Of a DNA stretch of 39,406 nt, positions 7,792-15,455 are shown one piece after another. This DNA comes from a virus. A program made the position numbers and the translations under genes. The stretch spans positions 1 through 39,406 of IMG/VR virus record IMGVR_UViG_3300033134_000007. One strand, given 5' to 3'. Every line of letters starts with the position of its first letter. Position 1 is the first letter of the stretch. The notes under the pieces are model-generated. The model did not search any database. It was given only the letters and a program-made list of their open reading frames with translations, and was not told the DNA's origin.

Positions 7792-10444
7792 TCCCGGGCT
7801 CGACGACACGTTCGAGCAGGCCGGCCAGGAATGGAATGTGGACCCGCGTCTGCTCAAGGCCATTGCGCTGCAGGAGAGCACCGGCAACCCGCGGGCGGTG
7901 AGCAAGGTCGGCGCGCAGGGGCTGATGGGCCTCATGCCCGCAACCGGCGCCGGGCTCGGCGTGACGGACCCCTATAACCCGGTGCAGTCGATCTGGGCGG
8001 GGGCGAAGTACATGGCCCAGGCGCTCGATGCCGAGGGCACGCCGGAGCGGGCGCTGCTGTATTACCACGGCGGCCCCGACTGGGCCACGCCGCAGAAATA
8101 CGGTCCCGAAAGCCAGGCTTACCCGGGCGCCATCCTCGCGCGCTACCAGGCGCTCGGCCAGGGTGGCGCGCCTGGAACACCTGGAACACATGGAACACCA
8201 GGCGGCGGCACTTCGCCGCCTGCGCAACAACCGCCCGGGCAGCCGCAACAACCGCCCGGCGGGGCCGCCAGGCCCGGCCAGGCGGGCGAGGACGTCGACG
8301 CTTTCCTCGCGCGCACCGCGGGTGGCCGGGCGGCAGCAGGCGGGCAGCCGGCAGCAGGCGGGCAGGCGGGGCCGGGCAAGACCGACGATGTCAGCGCCTT
8401 CCTCGCGCGCACCGGCGGGGCGGCGGCACCGGCTCCGGCGGCGAAATCGCCTGTGCCGGCTCCGGCGGCGAGCTCGACCGCGTTGCCCGCGCCGGATTTC
8501 AGCATTCCGAGCCTGGCGCCGAACCTGCCGGGCGACACCCCGGGCCAGGCCGGCTCGGGCGCAGGCGACACGCGGGTGGATCCGCGGCAGGTGCTGTCGA
8601 TCGACCTGTCCAAGGCGACGCCACCGCCGGCTGTCGGGCGGATCGCCTCGGCCGCGCGCGAGGGCTGGGGCGATGTCAACCCGCTGATGAGCCCGGATCT
8701 GCAGCGCATGATCGAGCGCGCCGGACCGGTCGGCTACTACCTCACCAGCCCGCTGCTGCAGGCCGGCGGGGCAGCGCTGCGGGCCGGCTCGGCAGGGTTC
8801 AAGGCGCTGCAGCAGGCGCTGGTCGAGGCCGGCGGCGGCGAGGCCGGGGTGGGCCGGGACATCGCCGCCGCGCTCGAGGCCGCCCCGGCGGCCGACCGCC
8901 CGCTGGGCCTCAAGGAGCCGCCGACCGGCCCGGGGCCGGCCGCCGCGGCGCGCCAAGCGAGCGCTGAGACGGCGGCCTATGGCGCGCCGCTTGGCGATCT
9001 CTATGCGCGCAACCGCCCGGTCCCGTCGCCGGCCTGGACGCCGGCCAACCCGCTCGAGGCCGCGGTGCAACGCGGCACCGACCGCATCGAGGCGCCGCTC
9101 TCGCCGGCGTTCCGCGACAACCCGCTCTCGCCCGCGTTCGGCCAGGTGAGCCAGGCGATGCAGGCGCCGACCACGCCGCTGCAGGTGGGCGAGGCCGAGG
9201 TGCGGATCCCGCGCCGGCCGCCCGAGACGGTGGCGGAATCCCCGCCGGGCGAGGGCCAGCCGGGCTCGGTCGGGGCGGCGGCGACCGCGGAAGGATCCGC
9301 GCCGGGCTGGGAGATGACGCCGGCGGAATACAAGGCCAACCGCAAGCAGGGCGAACTGAACGCGGTGCTGGCGGGCGCGGTGCCGGGGAAGGACAACACC
9401 ACCTATGTGCCCGGCAGCGTGCCGACCCTGGCCGAGCTCATGGGCGATCCGTTGATCTCGCAGCAGGAGAGCCTGCTGCGCGAGCGCGAGCCCAACAAGT
9501 TCACCGCCCGGCTGCAGCAGAACAACCAGGCGCGGATCGCGCTCTACGAGGACGACATGGGCTCGGCGCCGGCCATTGAGGCGATCAAGCAGGAGCGCAC
9601 CGCGCAGGCGCAGCAGGACAAGGGCCGGGTGATGGCCGCCGCCAGGCCGGTCGACCTGGGCGATGCCGCGGAGGTCGCCAACCAGATCCTGAACGACCCG
9701 CAGCTGCGCGAGCGGGATGCGGTGCGCAAGGTCATCACCCCGCTGCGCGACGCGCTGTATGACGCCGACGGCGAGCTCAAGACCGACCCGCTGGCGGCCT
9801 GGGGCATGCATGACAACCTGATGGACAAGCTGGACAAGGCCAAACTCGATACGAGCACGGAAAAGTATGTCGTCTCGCAGATGCTCGACCTCAAGGCGGC
9901 GATCGACAATTCGCTGAACCGCGCCACGGACAACCGGTTCCAGACCTTCCTCGACAACTATGCTGCGCACTCGCAACGGATCAACGCGATGGAGACGCTG
10001 CAGAAGTTCCGCCCGCAGCTGACCAGCGGCAAGACCGGCGATGTGCAATTTGCCAATTTCCACCGCTGGCTGCTCGGCGTGGTCAAGCAGCGCGGCGCGC
10101 CGGGCGCGGATCCGGCGATGTCGCTGCCCGACAGCACGATGCAGAAGCTGATCGCGATCGACAAGGATCTGAAACGAGCCAACAACATCGACCTCGGCAA
10201 GGCGCGCGGCAGCCCGACCAATTTGCTGTTTACCCTGGCGCAGCAGATGGGGCTCGGCGCGGCGCATGCCATCGTCCATGGTGGCCTCGCGGCGACCGTC
10301 GGGCCGGGCGCGGCGAATGTGTTCGCCCACCAGGCGCTCGGCGGCGTGCAGGCGAAGATCGGTCAATACCGGCTGCAGCGCAGGATCCGCAAGCACCTGG
10401 CCGAACCGGCGCCGGGGCCGAATTTCCTCGACTACACGCCGTGA
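7781..10444 (+). CDS. Ejection protein with N-terminal lytic transglycosylase (SLT) domain, P22 gp16 position
   Basis: An 887-aa product from ATG 7781, overlapping the previous gene; the frame extends upstream to 7748 but the domain fits this ATG. Residues about 10-130 are a soluble lytic transglycosylase domain: LLKAIALQESTGNPRAVS carries the catalytic Glu in the ES.GNP.A.S motif, then GAQGLMGLMPATG, then NPVQSIWAGAKYM and LLYYHGGP. It should cut peptidoglycan glycan strands so DNA can pass the cell wall during infection. The remaining 750 residues are Pro/Ala-rich, then helical (LRDALYDADGELK, LDKAKLDTSTEKYVVSQM) and probably form channel parts, as in T7 gp16. Catalytic Glu is present. Confidence 0.85.
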   Translation: MPLDPGLDDTFEQAGQEWNVDPRLLKAIALQESTGNPRAVSKVGAQGLMGLMPATGAGLGVTDPYNPVQSIWAGAKYMAQALDAEGTPERALLYYHGGPDWATPQKYGPESQAYPGAILARYQALGQGGAPGTPGTHGTPGGGTSPPAQQPPGQPQQPPGGAARPGQAGEDVDAFLARTAGGRAAAGGQPAAGGQAGPGKTDDVSAFLARTGGAAAPAPAAKSPVPAPAASSTALPAPDFSIPSLAPNLPGDTPGQAGSGAGDTRVDPRQVLSIDLSKATPPPAVGRIASAAREGWGDVNPLMSPDLQRMIERAGPVGYYLTSPLLQAGGAALRAGSAGFKALQQALVEAGGGEAGVGRDIAAALEAAPAADRPLGLKEPPTGPGPAAAARQASAETAAYGAPLGDLYARNRPVPSPAWTPANPLEAAVQRGTDRIEAPLSPAFRDNPLSPAFGQVSQAMQAPTTPLQVGEAEVRIPRRPPETVAESPPGEGQPGSVGAAATAEGSAPGWEMTPAEYKANRKQGELNAVLAGAVPGKDNTTYVPGSVPTLAELMGDPLISQQESLLREREPNKFTARLQQNNQARIALYEDDMGSAPAIEAIKQERTAQAQQDKGRVMAAARPVDLGDAAEVANQILNDPQLRERDAVRKVITPLRDALYDADGELKTDPLAAWGMHDNLMDKLDKAKLDTSTEKYVVSQMLDLKAAIDNSLNRATDNRFQTFLDNYAAHSQRINAMETLQKFRPQLTSGKTGDVQFANFHRWLLGVVKQRGAPGADPAMSLPDSTMQKLIAIDKDLKRANNIDLGKARGSPTNLLFTLAQQMGLGAAHAIVHGGLAATVGPGAANVFAHQALGGVQAKIGQYRLQRRIRKHLAEPAPGPNFLDYTP

Positions 10445-10445
10445 G

Positions 10446-10853
10446 ATGGACGGCCCGCCGCACCGCGCCTGGTTCAATTTGCAGATCACCGCCACCTTGT
10501 TGTTCAGCCTGGTGGTGACGGCGGTGGGGGTGATCGGCTGGGCGTTGACCTCGGCCGGGCGGGCCGACCAGGCGCTGCAGCAGGTGGCCGATCTGCGGGT
10601 GTCGGTGGTCAGCGAGCGCAAGGACCAGAGGGCCGAAATCGAGAAAGAGCTCGACGCGCTGCGCACACCGGTCGGGCTGATCCCGGGCCAGGAGATCCAC
10701 CTGCAGAACATCGAAACCTGGATCAACCACACCGAGCAGGCCGAGGCCGACCAGAGCAACCGCATCGACGGGCTCGAGCGGCAGGTGATCCAGCTGCAGG
10801 TGCAGCTGGCGGCGATCACCCAGGCCTCGAGCGCGCGGCTGGGGCACCGGTGA
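10446..10853 (+). CDS. Inner-membrane spanin-like protein (Rz-type)
   Basis: A 135-aa product from ATG 10446. An N-terminal membrane segment (ITATLLFSLVVTAVGVIGWAL, residues about 14-34) is followed by a long charged coiled coil (ERKDQRAEIEKELDALR, and IDGLERQVIQLQVQLAAI). This is the topology of an i-spanin: anchored in the inner membrane with a periplasmic coil. The next gene, overlapping by GTGA, encodes a lipoprotein, so the two form a tandem Rz/Rz1-type pair that would fuse inner and outer membranes at the end of lysis. A general holin-associated membrane protein is the alternative. Confidence 0.7.
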   Translation: MDGPPHRAWFNLQITATLLFSLVVTAVGVIGWALTSAGRADQALQQVADLRVSVVSERKDQRAEIEKELDALRTPVGLIPGQEIHLQNIETWINHTEQAEADQSNRIDGLERQVIQLQVQLAAITQASSARLGHR

Positions 10854-11128
10854 GGAGCCTCGGCCTGGCGCTGCTGCTGGCCGCCTGCAGCGCCGCGCCG
10901 GCTGTCGTGGCGCCGGCCCTGCCGCGCGAGCCGGTCGCGGTGTGTCCCCCCGCGCCGCCCGCGCCCAAGGTGCCGCCCCGGCCGCGGACATTCGCCGCGG
11001 TGGTGGACTACGCCAACGCGCTCGACGCCGCGCTGCAGGGGGCGCAGCGGGCCCGCAACAGCTGCGCGGAGCGGCTCGCGCGCTATGCCGACTGGGCGCA
11101 TGCGGCAGCGCGGCGGGATGCTCAGTGA
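10850..11128 (+). CDS. Outer-membrane lipoprotein spanin-like protein (Rz1-type)
   Basis: A 92-aa product from GTG 10850 (GTGA overlap). The N-terminus LALLLAAC-SA is a lipobox with the lipidated Cys at residue 13. It is followed by a Pro-rich linker (PPAPPAPKVPPRPR), characteristic of Rz1-type o-spanins, and a short helical C-terminus. The mature lipoprotein would sit in the outer membrane and contact the upstream i-spanin coil. Overlapping gene order and Pro content make this the most likely role. Confidence 0.75.
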   Translation: MRSLGLALLLAACSAAPAVVAPALPREPVAVCPPAPPAPKVPPRPRTFAAVVDYANALDAALQGAQRARNSCAERLARYADWAHAAARRDAQ

Positions 11129-11187
11129 CGTTGCTTAGGGTTTGGCTTTCTGCGAGGTGTTGGCCTGCATTTTTCGAGGGGGAATGC

Positions 11188-11535
11188 ATGGCCATCATCA
11201 ACCAAGTGATCAAGCGCCGCCTGCTCGAGCGCGCGGTGCGCGTGTTCTTCGTTTCGGGAGCGGTAACGAAATGGTATAACGCGCAGCGCCAGGACAAGAC
11301 CGCCGAGGTGTGCCTGCTTGGCGGGTGGTACTGGTCGCATGGCCGGGAGGAGCGCGGGCCCTTCCGCACGCCAAGCGGCGCCCAACGCGATGCCTATTAC
11401 CGGCTGTTGCTCAAGCAGGCGCCCCCGGGCTTGGACGAGGACGAGGTCGCCGCCGCGCAGCGCGAGATTGCGCAGAGCCGCAAGGCCGGCGAGCGGCTGC
11501 GGCAGCGCGCGGCGGCCGAGCGGAGGATTGGCTGA
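11188..11535 (+). CDS. Hypothetical basic protein
   Basis: A 115-aa protein from ATG 11188 with a GAGGGGG Shine-Dalgarno just upstream; the 60-bp gap before it shows nothing else notable. The N-terminal helix is basic and hydrophobic (INQVIKRRLLERAVRVFFVSG), the middle has Trp/Tyr-rich strands (EVCLLGGWYWSHGREERGPF), and the C-terminus is a charged helix (AAAQREIAQSRKAGERLRQR). I do not recognise the family. The GPFRTPSGAQRDAYY segment resembles small DNA- or RNA-associated phage proteins only in composition. It overlaps the next gene by TGATG. Confidence 0.6.
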   Translation: MAIINQVIKRRLLERAVRVFFVSGAVTKWYNAQRQDKTAEVCLLGGWYWSHGREERGPFRTPSGAQRDAYYRLLLKQAPPGLDEDEVAAAQREIAQSRKAGERLRQRAAAERRIG

Positions 11536-12050
11536 TGGCGCATGCGAAAAAAAAACCGCAGCCGCAGCACGCCCTGCTGGCGCAGCGCCTCCGCGACTAC
11601 ATGGCGCAGCACGGGCTGACAATCACTGGCTTGGCGGAACGGATCTATGGCCGCGGCGCGAACGGCGCGTCGCGTGGCAGTGGCGGGCTGTCGCTGCTGG
11701 TGCGCGGGCGCGAGGGGATCGGCCCGCATCGGGCGGCGCTGTTCAAGGACCGGATCGGGCTCGATCTGTCCGAGTTTGTTACGCCACTCGGCCGACCCCG
11801 GCTGGATGCGTCCGATGCCGGGGCAGGGCGCGCCGAGCGCGCGGTGGCAGCCTATGCAGTGGCGAACGGCGCTGCGCCGCCGCCATTGCGCCGGGAGGCG
11901 CCGGCCCTGCCGCGGTTCGCGCTGACGATCGCCGCCGATGGGCGCGGCTCGCTGACCCTGAACCTGATCGATCTGCCCGCGGCCGAGGTATTGCGGGCGC
12001 TGCAGGTGCTGCAGGCGGCCGGCCTGATCGAGCCGGGCGCGGTGCGCTGA
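11535..12050 (+). CDS. Putative XRE-like helix-turn-helix regulator
   Basis: A 171-aa protein from ATG 11535. After a Lys-rich start it reads LAQRLRDYMAQHGLTITGLAERIYGR and then GLSLLVRGREGIGPHRAALFKDRIGLDL. This looks like a helix-turn-helix fold of XRE/lambda-repressor type with an unusual Gly-rich loop between helices. The C-terminal 60 residues form strands (FALTIAADGRGSLTLNLID) and a final helix. It lies between the spanin and RlpA/endolysin genes, so a late or lysis-gene regulator is possible. The HTH call is moderate. Confidence 0.6.
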   Translation: MAHAKKKPQPQHALLAQRLRDYMAQHGLTITGLAERIYGRGANGASRGSGGLSLLVRGREGIGPHRAALFKDRIGLDLSEFVTPLGRPRLDASDAGAGRAERAVAAYAVANGAAPPPLRREAPALPRFALTIAADGRGSLTLNLIDLPAAEVLRALQVLQAAGLIEPGAVR

Positions 12051-12133
12051 TGTTGCGTAATGCGCGGTAAATGATCTGGTGATGAAACGGCTGCGCCGGG
12101 GGGATATTGTTCTACCGCAACAAGGTGCGGCCG

Positions 12134-12511
12134 ATGCCCCCCTCCCTGCCGATCGTGCTCGGCGCCCGGCTGCTCGCGGCGCTGCTCTGCTGCGCGCCCG
12201 CGCAGGCCGAGACCGCCAGCCTGCTGGCATCGTGGTATGGCGCGCGGCACGAGGGCCGGGCGACCGCGAGCGGCTGCCCGTTCCGCGCCGCCGGGCTGAC
12301 CGCGGCCTCGCCGGATCTGCCGCTCGGCACGGTGCTGGAGGTGTCGCGGGCGGGGCGGGCGGTGCGCGTGGTGGTCAACGACCGCGGGCCGTACGCGCCC
12401 GGCCGGCGGCTCGACCTCGCGCGCGGGGCGGCGGCGCGGCTGGATATGCTGCGGCTCGGCGTGGCGCGGGTCTCGGTCGTGGTGGTGGGCGCGGTGGCGC
12501 TGCGCTGCTAG
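12134..12511 (+). CDS. RlpA-like double-psi beta-barrel protein with signal peptide
   Basis: A 125-aa product from ATG 12134; a longer frame from TTG 12107 is possible. Residues 1-25 are a Sec signal peptide ending APAQA. Then ASLLASWYGARHEGRATASG, LPLGTVLEV, VVVNDRGPYAPGRRLDLARG and AAARLDMLRLG are the classic RlpA order (WYG..H.GR.TASG ... NDRGP...GR.LDLS). RlpA proteins are periplasmic lytic transglycosylases acting on peptide-free glycan strands; this version is minimal and lacks a SPOR domain. The usual Glu after TASG is replaced by Cys, so activity is uncertain. Role: lysis or cell-wall remodelling. It ends in a CTAG shared with the converging gene. Confidence 0.8.
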   Translation: MPPSLPIVLGARLLAALLCCAPAQAETASLLASWYGARHEGRATASGCPFRAAGLTAASPDLPLGTVLEVSRAGRAVRVVVNDRGPYAPGRRLDLARGAAARLDMLRLGVARVSVVVVGAVALRC

Positions 12512-12951
12512 GCGGCGCGGGTCTCGCTCGGCAGCGGCTTGAACGGATCGAATGGATTATAGTCGTAACGTTTGCGCCAGCCGCCGGCGCGGCGTGTCCG
12601 TTCCGGCTCCGGCTTAAATTCGGCGACCAGCCGCGGCAGGGTGACCCGCATCGCCCCCGCGGCTGGCGCCCTTGCCGGCCGCAGCCCGGGCCCCGACATG
12701 ACGGGCGTGGGCTGCAGCGCCGGCAGACCGCGTTCCAGCCGGCGTGCGTTCAATATGCGCAGCGCCGGCCGACGGATTTCTTCAATGGCCAATCCAAGTA
12801 AATCGCAGACGTTCTGGCGGCTCTCGCGCCAGCCGGGAGAAAAGAAAAATGCGGCGGCCTGGTTATACAGGATGCTGCCAAATGTTTCGTCGCGGAGATC
12901 TTCGAACGCCTGCAGCAACACCGCAGACCACAGCCGTCGCTCTGCTTCCAT
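12508..12951 (-). CDS. Small phage protein of a widespread unnamed family
   Basis: A 147-aa product read leftward from ATG at 12951. The core, RRLWSAVLLQAFEDL followed by AAAFFFSPGWRESRQNVCDLLGL and IEEIRRPALRIL, resembles a family found in many prophages of high-GC proteobacteria (W..VL.QA..DA ... WF.S..F..VC...G.D...VR), which is often located near regulators. The C-terminus is basic and Pro-rich. It is isolated on the opposite strand between two rightward lysis-region genes, so it has its own promoter or is a late acquisition. Its stop and that of the RlpA-like gene share one CTAG. The much longer open frame upstream is a shadow of the endolysin gene. Confidence 0.65.
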   Translation of the reverse strand: MEAERRLWSAVLLQAFEDLRDETFGSILYNQAAAFFFSPGWRESRQNVCDLLGLAIEEIRRPALRILNARRLERGLPALQPTPVMSGPGLRPARAPAAGAMRVTLPRLVAEFKPEPERTRRAGGWRKRYDYNPFDPFKPLPSETRAA

Positions 12952-13008
12952 AACGCAACCGGCATAACCGATCCGGTCGCCGTTGTCATCACAAATGTGT
13001 GAGGTTTC

Positions 13009-13578
13009 ATGGGAAACTTTCAGCCGGTGCTGTCCTTCGCCCTGCAGGCCGAGGGCGGCTATCAGTGCGCGCCGAGCGACAGCGGCAATTGGACCGGCGG
13101 GCTGTGCCAGGCGGGCGACCTGGTCGGCACCTGCATGGGGATCTCGGCGCCGGCGCTGCTGGCCTGGCTCGGGCCGGAGCGGGCGGCCAGCCTGACCGCG
13201 GCGATGATGCGCAACCTGGATCCCGGCATCGCCCAGGCGATCTACGGCAGCGACTACTGGATCCCGGTGCGCGGGCCTGAGCTCCCCGCCGGGATCGACC
13301 TGATGGTGTTTGATGCCGCGGTGATGTCGGGCGTGCGGCGCTCGGTGCGGCTGCTGCAGGCGGCGCTCGCGGTGGTGACGGACGGCTATTTCGGGCCGCA
13401 GACCATGGCCGGCGTGCAGGCGCTGCCGGGTGATGCGCTGATCGATCTGCTGGCGCTGCAGCACGAGCGCTGGCTGCGCCAGGCGCCGGGCGCGGCGACC
13501 TACCTCGACGGCTGGCTTGCGCGGCTGCAGCAGCGCCAGGCCACCGCCCACAACCTGCTGCGGGATGCCTCAACATGA
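13009..13578 (+). CDS. GH108-type endolysin (N-acetylmuramidase)
   Basis: A 189-aa product from ATG 13009, preceded by TGAGG. The N-terminal glycoside hydrolase 108 signature is FALQAEGGY (catalytic Glu) followed by DSGNWTGG, then YWIPVRG. The C-terminal half has DLMVFDAAVMSGVRRSVRLLQ and DGYFGPQTMAGV, the PG_binding_3 peptidoglycan-binding domain usually paired with it. No signal peptide is evident, so a holin is expected. It is coupled by ATGA to the next small gene. Length is normal for the family. Confidence 0.88.
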   Translation: MGNFQPVLSFALQAEGGYQCAPSDSGNWTGGLCQAGDLVGTCMGISAPALLAWLGPERAASLTAAMMRNLDPGIAQAIYGSDYWIPVRGPELPAGIDLMVFDAAVMSGVRRSVRLLQAALAVVTDGYFGPQTMAGVQALPGDALIDLLALQHERWLRQAPGAATYLDGWLARLQQRQATAHNLLRDAST

Positions 13579-13856
13579 GCCTATCGGATGTATTGGCCGC
13601 GGCCGAAGCCGCCGCCGCCTCGGTCTACCACGACGCGCTCGAGCTCGAGCCGGTGGTGGTCAACTGGACGACCAACCACCCCGAGGTCGGCCCGCTGATC
13701 GAGCAGGCGGCCGGCTGGGCGAGCTCGCTGCTGGGCGGCGCCGGGTCGGCGGGCGCCTCGATCGGCGGCGCGCTCGGCAGCCTCGTGTTGGCGGAGATGA
13801 AGGGCTTGGCGGCGCGGGACGCCACGGTGCCCAGTCTCCCCCAGGCCGAGGGCTAG
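13575..13856 (+). CDS. Small lysis-region protein, candidate holin-like or accessory
   Basis: A 93-aa product from ATG 13575 (ATGA overlap with the endolysin). It has an acidic N-terminal helix (LSDVLAAAEAAAASVYHDALE) and a Gly/Ala-rich segment (WASSLLGGAGSAGASIGGALGSLVLAEM, about residues 48-75), weakly hydrophobic and possibly amphipathic rather than a clear transmembrane span. Small proteins translated with the endolysin are often holins or regulators, but no firm membrane segment supports that. The TAG stop at 13854 precedes the bidirectional region with a terminator at 13937. Confidence 0.55.
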   Translation: MSLSDVLAAAEAAAASVYHDALELEPVVVNWTTNHPEVGPLIEQAAGWASSLLGGAGSAGASIGGALGSLVLAEMKGLAARDATVPSLPQAEG

Positions 13857-13936
13857 ACGGCGTGTGCGGGCTTCTGCGGGGCGTCTGACGACATGTCAGC
13901 GTGCTTGCGTGGTGACATGACAGCACGCAAACAGAA

Positions 13937-13959
13937 ACGGCGGGGTGGGGCCCCGCCGT
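13937..13959 (-). terminator. Intrinsic terminator for the leftward block
   Basis: Perfect 9-bp stem (13937-13945 with 13951-13959, ACGGCGGGG / CCCCGCCGT) with a 5-nt loop. On the minus strand the stem is followed by TTCTGTTTGC, a weak U-rich tail, so it most likely ends the leftward transcripts from 14187 upward. The plus-strand flank has no T run. Confidence 0.65.
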
Positions 13960-13989
13960 TCGGTCGTCCGGTGTGGGAGCGTGGCCCGC

Positions 13990-14187
13990 TCAGAGTGGCT
14001 GGCAGGCCTGGAAGCGCCGGGCGTAGTAGGTCAGCTGCCGGGTCGGCACCAGGCACCAGGTGGCGGCGCCGAGCCAGCGGACCGCGGTGGCGCCGCGCAT
14101 CCGCTGGCCCTGCGGCACCCGCACCACCTGGCCACGCCGGCCGGTGTCCGTGGCGCGTACCTCGGCGCCGGCGGGGATCCTGGGCAT
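13990..14187 (-). CDS. Small basic hypothetical protein
   Basis: A 65-aa product read leftward from ATG 14187. The sequence IPAGAEVRATDTGRRGQVVRV has the turn-rich, charged pattern of a small SH3-like or KOW-like barrel, followed by a basic tail with aromatic residues (WCLVPTRQLTYYARRF). It is the last gene of the leftward block before the terminator at 13937 and sits 3 bases from its upstream neighbour. A nucleic-acid-binding role is a guess from charge only. Confidence 0.55.
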   Translation of the reverse strand: MPRIPAGAEVRATDTGRRGQVVRVPQGQRMRGATAVRWLGAATWCLVPTRQLTYYARRFQACQPL

Positions 14188-14190
14188 GGC

Positions 14191-14472
14191 TCAGGCCCCC
14201 AGCACGGCATAGCCGCGGTCAGCGCGCAGCGCGTCCATCAGCCGGCTGATGCGCACCTCAGTCTCACGCGACAGACAGACATTGTCCTGCCTGCGGATCG
14301 CCGTTGCGAACGCGGCGATGATCTCCAGCACGCCGCGGTCCGCATAGCCGATATCGAGGCCAGCCTGCGCCGCCTGCATCCAGTCGGCGGCCTGGGCCGG
14401 GTCGAAATCGGTCGCCCGCCGCAGGCCGGTCGTCTCGTTCGGGTCAGTCGGGATTGTCACCGGGATCTGCAT
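14191..14472 (-). CDS. Hypothetical protein, 93 aa
   Basis: Read leftward from ATG 14472. Mostly helical: FDPAQAADWMQAAQAGLDIGY and VLEIIAAFATAIRRQDNVCL, then RETEVRISRLMDALRADRG. I do not recognise a family. It is packed 3 bases from both neighbours, so it is part of the same small leftward operon. Confidence 0.55.
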   Translation of the reverse strand: MQIPVTIPTDPNETTGLRRATDFDPAQAADWMQAAQAGLDIGYADRGVLEIIAAFATAIRRQDNVCLSRETEVRISRLMDALRADRGYAVLGA

Positions 14473-14475
14473 CGC

Positions 14476-14775
14476 TCAGGCCTCCGCTTCGTCGCGGGTG
14501 CAGGCCACGCCGCCGACCGTGTCCCAGGCGACGTCGCCGCCGCGGGCATTGACCAGGGCCAGCAACGCCGCCGACGCGGCGCGGATCTGCATGGCAGAGG
14601 CGCGCGTCCAGCTGCCATCCTGCTCGGTGCTGTCCTCGTCATCCTCCAGCACCGCGATGTTGGCCTCTGCCATCGTGGTCTTGTAATCGCTCCAGGCTGC
14701 GTCCGCTGTCGCGCCGCAGCCATGGATCGTGCCGTTGTTGTCGAACACGATATAACCCGCCGAAATCATGCTCAT
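14476..14775 (-). CDS. Hypothetical protein, phage-type, acidic
   Basis: About 99 aa from ATG 14775 read leftward; the frame is open to TTG 14793. The start AGYIVFDNNGTIHGCGATAD followed by AAWSDYKTTMAEANI is a pattern seen in small proteins of many phage genomes (a strand pair and then a helix; function unknown). The second half is helical (SAMQIRAASAALLALVNARG). It is the first gene after a terminator-like stem (14821-14836), so it may have its own promoter in 14780-14820. Confidence 0.6.
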   Translation of the reverse strand: MSMISAGYIVFDNNGTIHGCGATADAAWSDYKTTMAEANIAVLEDDEDSTEQDGSWTRASAMQIRAASAALLALVNARGGDVAWDTVGGVACTRDEAEA

Positions 14776-14809
14776 CTCGATTATCCCAATCAATACTCGT
14801 CAGACGTTG

Positions 14810-14836
14810 CACAAAACCCAGGGGCGGGATCGCCCC
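14810..14836 (-). terminator. Terminator-like stem, leftward
   Basis: On the minus strand a 6-bp GC stem (14831-14836 with 14821-14826, loop of 4) is followed by TGGGTTTTGTG (14820-14810). It lies just downstream of the paired GCATGCAA repeats and the small membrane protein gene, and would end or attenuate transcripts from the parA block. Confidence 0.45.
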
Positions 14837-14848
14837 CGGGGATCGTGT

Positions 14849-14879
14849 AGCATGCAATCGTGCCAGCATGCAAGCGTGC
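14849..14879. repeat. Paired GCATGCAA repeats (distal pair), candidate partition site
   Basis: AGCATGCAATCGTGC (14849-14863) and AGCATGCAAGCGTGC (14865-14879) match at 14 of 15 positions and are 16 bp apart. The same GCATGCAA core occurs twice, also 16 bp apart, just upstream of parA (16122 and 16138). Tandem sites with helical phasing near a ParA-RHH gene pair fit a centromere-like or operator site bound by the RHH protein. Confidence 0.6.
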
Positions 14880-14886
14880 TTGCGTG

Positions 14887-15153
14887 TCACCCGTGCAGGT
14901 AGCTGACCAGCCAGAGCAGGCCGCAGAAGGCGCCGATCGAGAGCCAGGCACCGAGCGGGGGCCAGGCGTAGCGCACCGCCGGCAGCGGCGGCCCGGCCAG
15001 GGTGGGGGCCTGCCGGGCGGCCTCGCGGGCGGCGGCGCGCTGGGCGCGGCGCCAGGCGCGTTCGGCGCGGCGGGTGACGCGGTGCTCGCGCCAGGCTTCA
15101 TACCAGGTGATCAGCAGGTAGCCGCCGAACAGGCCGAGGGCGATCTGTATCAT
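14887..15153 (-). CDS. Small two-span membrane protein
   Basis: An 88-aa protein read leftward from ATG 15153. Segment one (IALGLFGGYLLITWY, residues 3-18) and segment two (LGAWLSIGAFCGLLWLVSYL, residues about 67-86) are membrane spans flanking a strongly basic Ala/Arg helix (RRAERAWRRAQRAAAREAAR). Two spans and charged parts fit a class II holin, but it lies away from the lysis genes and behind parA, so a superinfection or membrane-anchoring role is also possible. Confidence 0.6.
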   Translation of the reverse strand: MIQIALGLFGGYLLITWYEAWREHRVTRRAERAWRRAQRAAAREAARQAPTLAGPPLPAVRYAWPPLGAWLSIGAFCGLLWLVSYLHG

Positions 15154-15159
15154 ATCGCC

Positions 15160-15417
15160 TCAACCCCGCGGCTTGGCGGCGATCGGCGGCAGGCGCTCGA
15201 CCTGGCACCAGGTGTCGATCGCCTGGTGCAGCAGCGCCTCGAGCGTGAGGTCGCGCTCGGCGGCCTCGCGTTTCAGCAATCGCGCCACCTCGGGCTCGAC
15301 CCAGAAATTGATCTGCCGCCGGCCCTGCCGGGAGGGGGCCAGGCCGGGCTTGGGGGTCGCCTTGGGCGGCGGCGGGGCGGCGCGCTTGGTGACGGTCATG
15401 GTCGGGCGGGGTGGCAT
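15160..15417 (-). CDS. Ribbon-helix-helix DNA-binding protein, ParA partner candidate
   Basis: An 85-aa product read leftward from ATG 15417. A flexible basic Pro-rich N-tail (residues 1-33) precedes RRQINFWVEPEVARLLKREA then AERDLTLEALLHQAIDTW, a strand-helix-helix of MetJ/Arc type. This arrangement, a disordered tail plus RHH and a gene directly downstream of a small ParA, matches ParG/Omega-type centromere-binding proteins of type Ib partition systems. Its likely sites are the GCATGCAA repeat pairs at 14849 and 16122. It could also act as the repressor of the operon. Confidence 0.75.
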   Translation of the reverse strand: MPPRPTMTVTKRAAPPPPKATPKPGLAPSRQGRRQINFWVEPEVARLLKREAAERDLTLEALLHQAIDTWCQVERLPPIAAKPRG

Positions 15418-15455
15418 GGGAGGCCCTTTCGTGCTGCTTGCGTGCTGTCAGGCTG

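Noticed and set aside
7736-11101. 1121-codon open frame on the minus strand
   Set aside because: It is the shadow of the SLT-containing ejection and spanin genes; composition is Arg/Pro/Ala-rich without domains. High GC makes long antisense frames common here.
12951-13551. N-terminal extension of the minus-strand gene at 12508
   Set aside because: The extra part is antisense to the endolysin; the recognisable family begins at the ATG at 12951.
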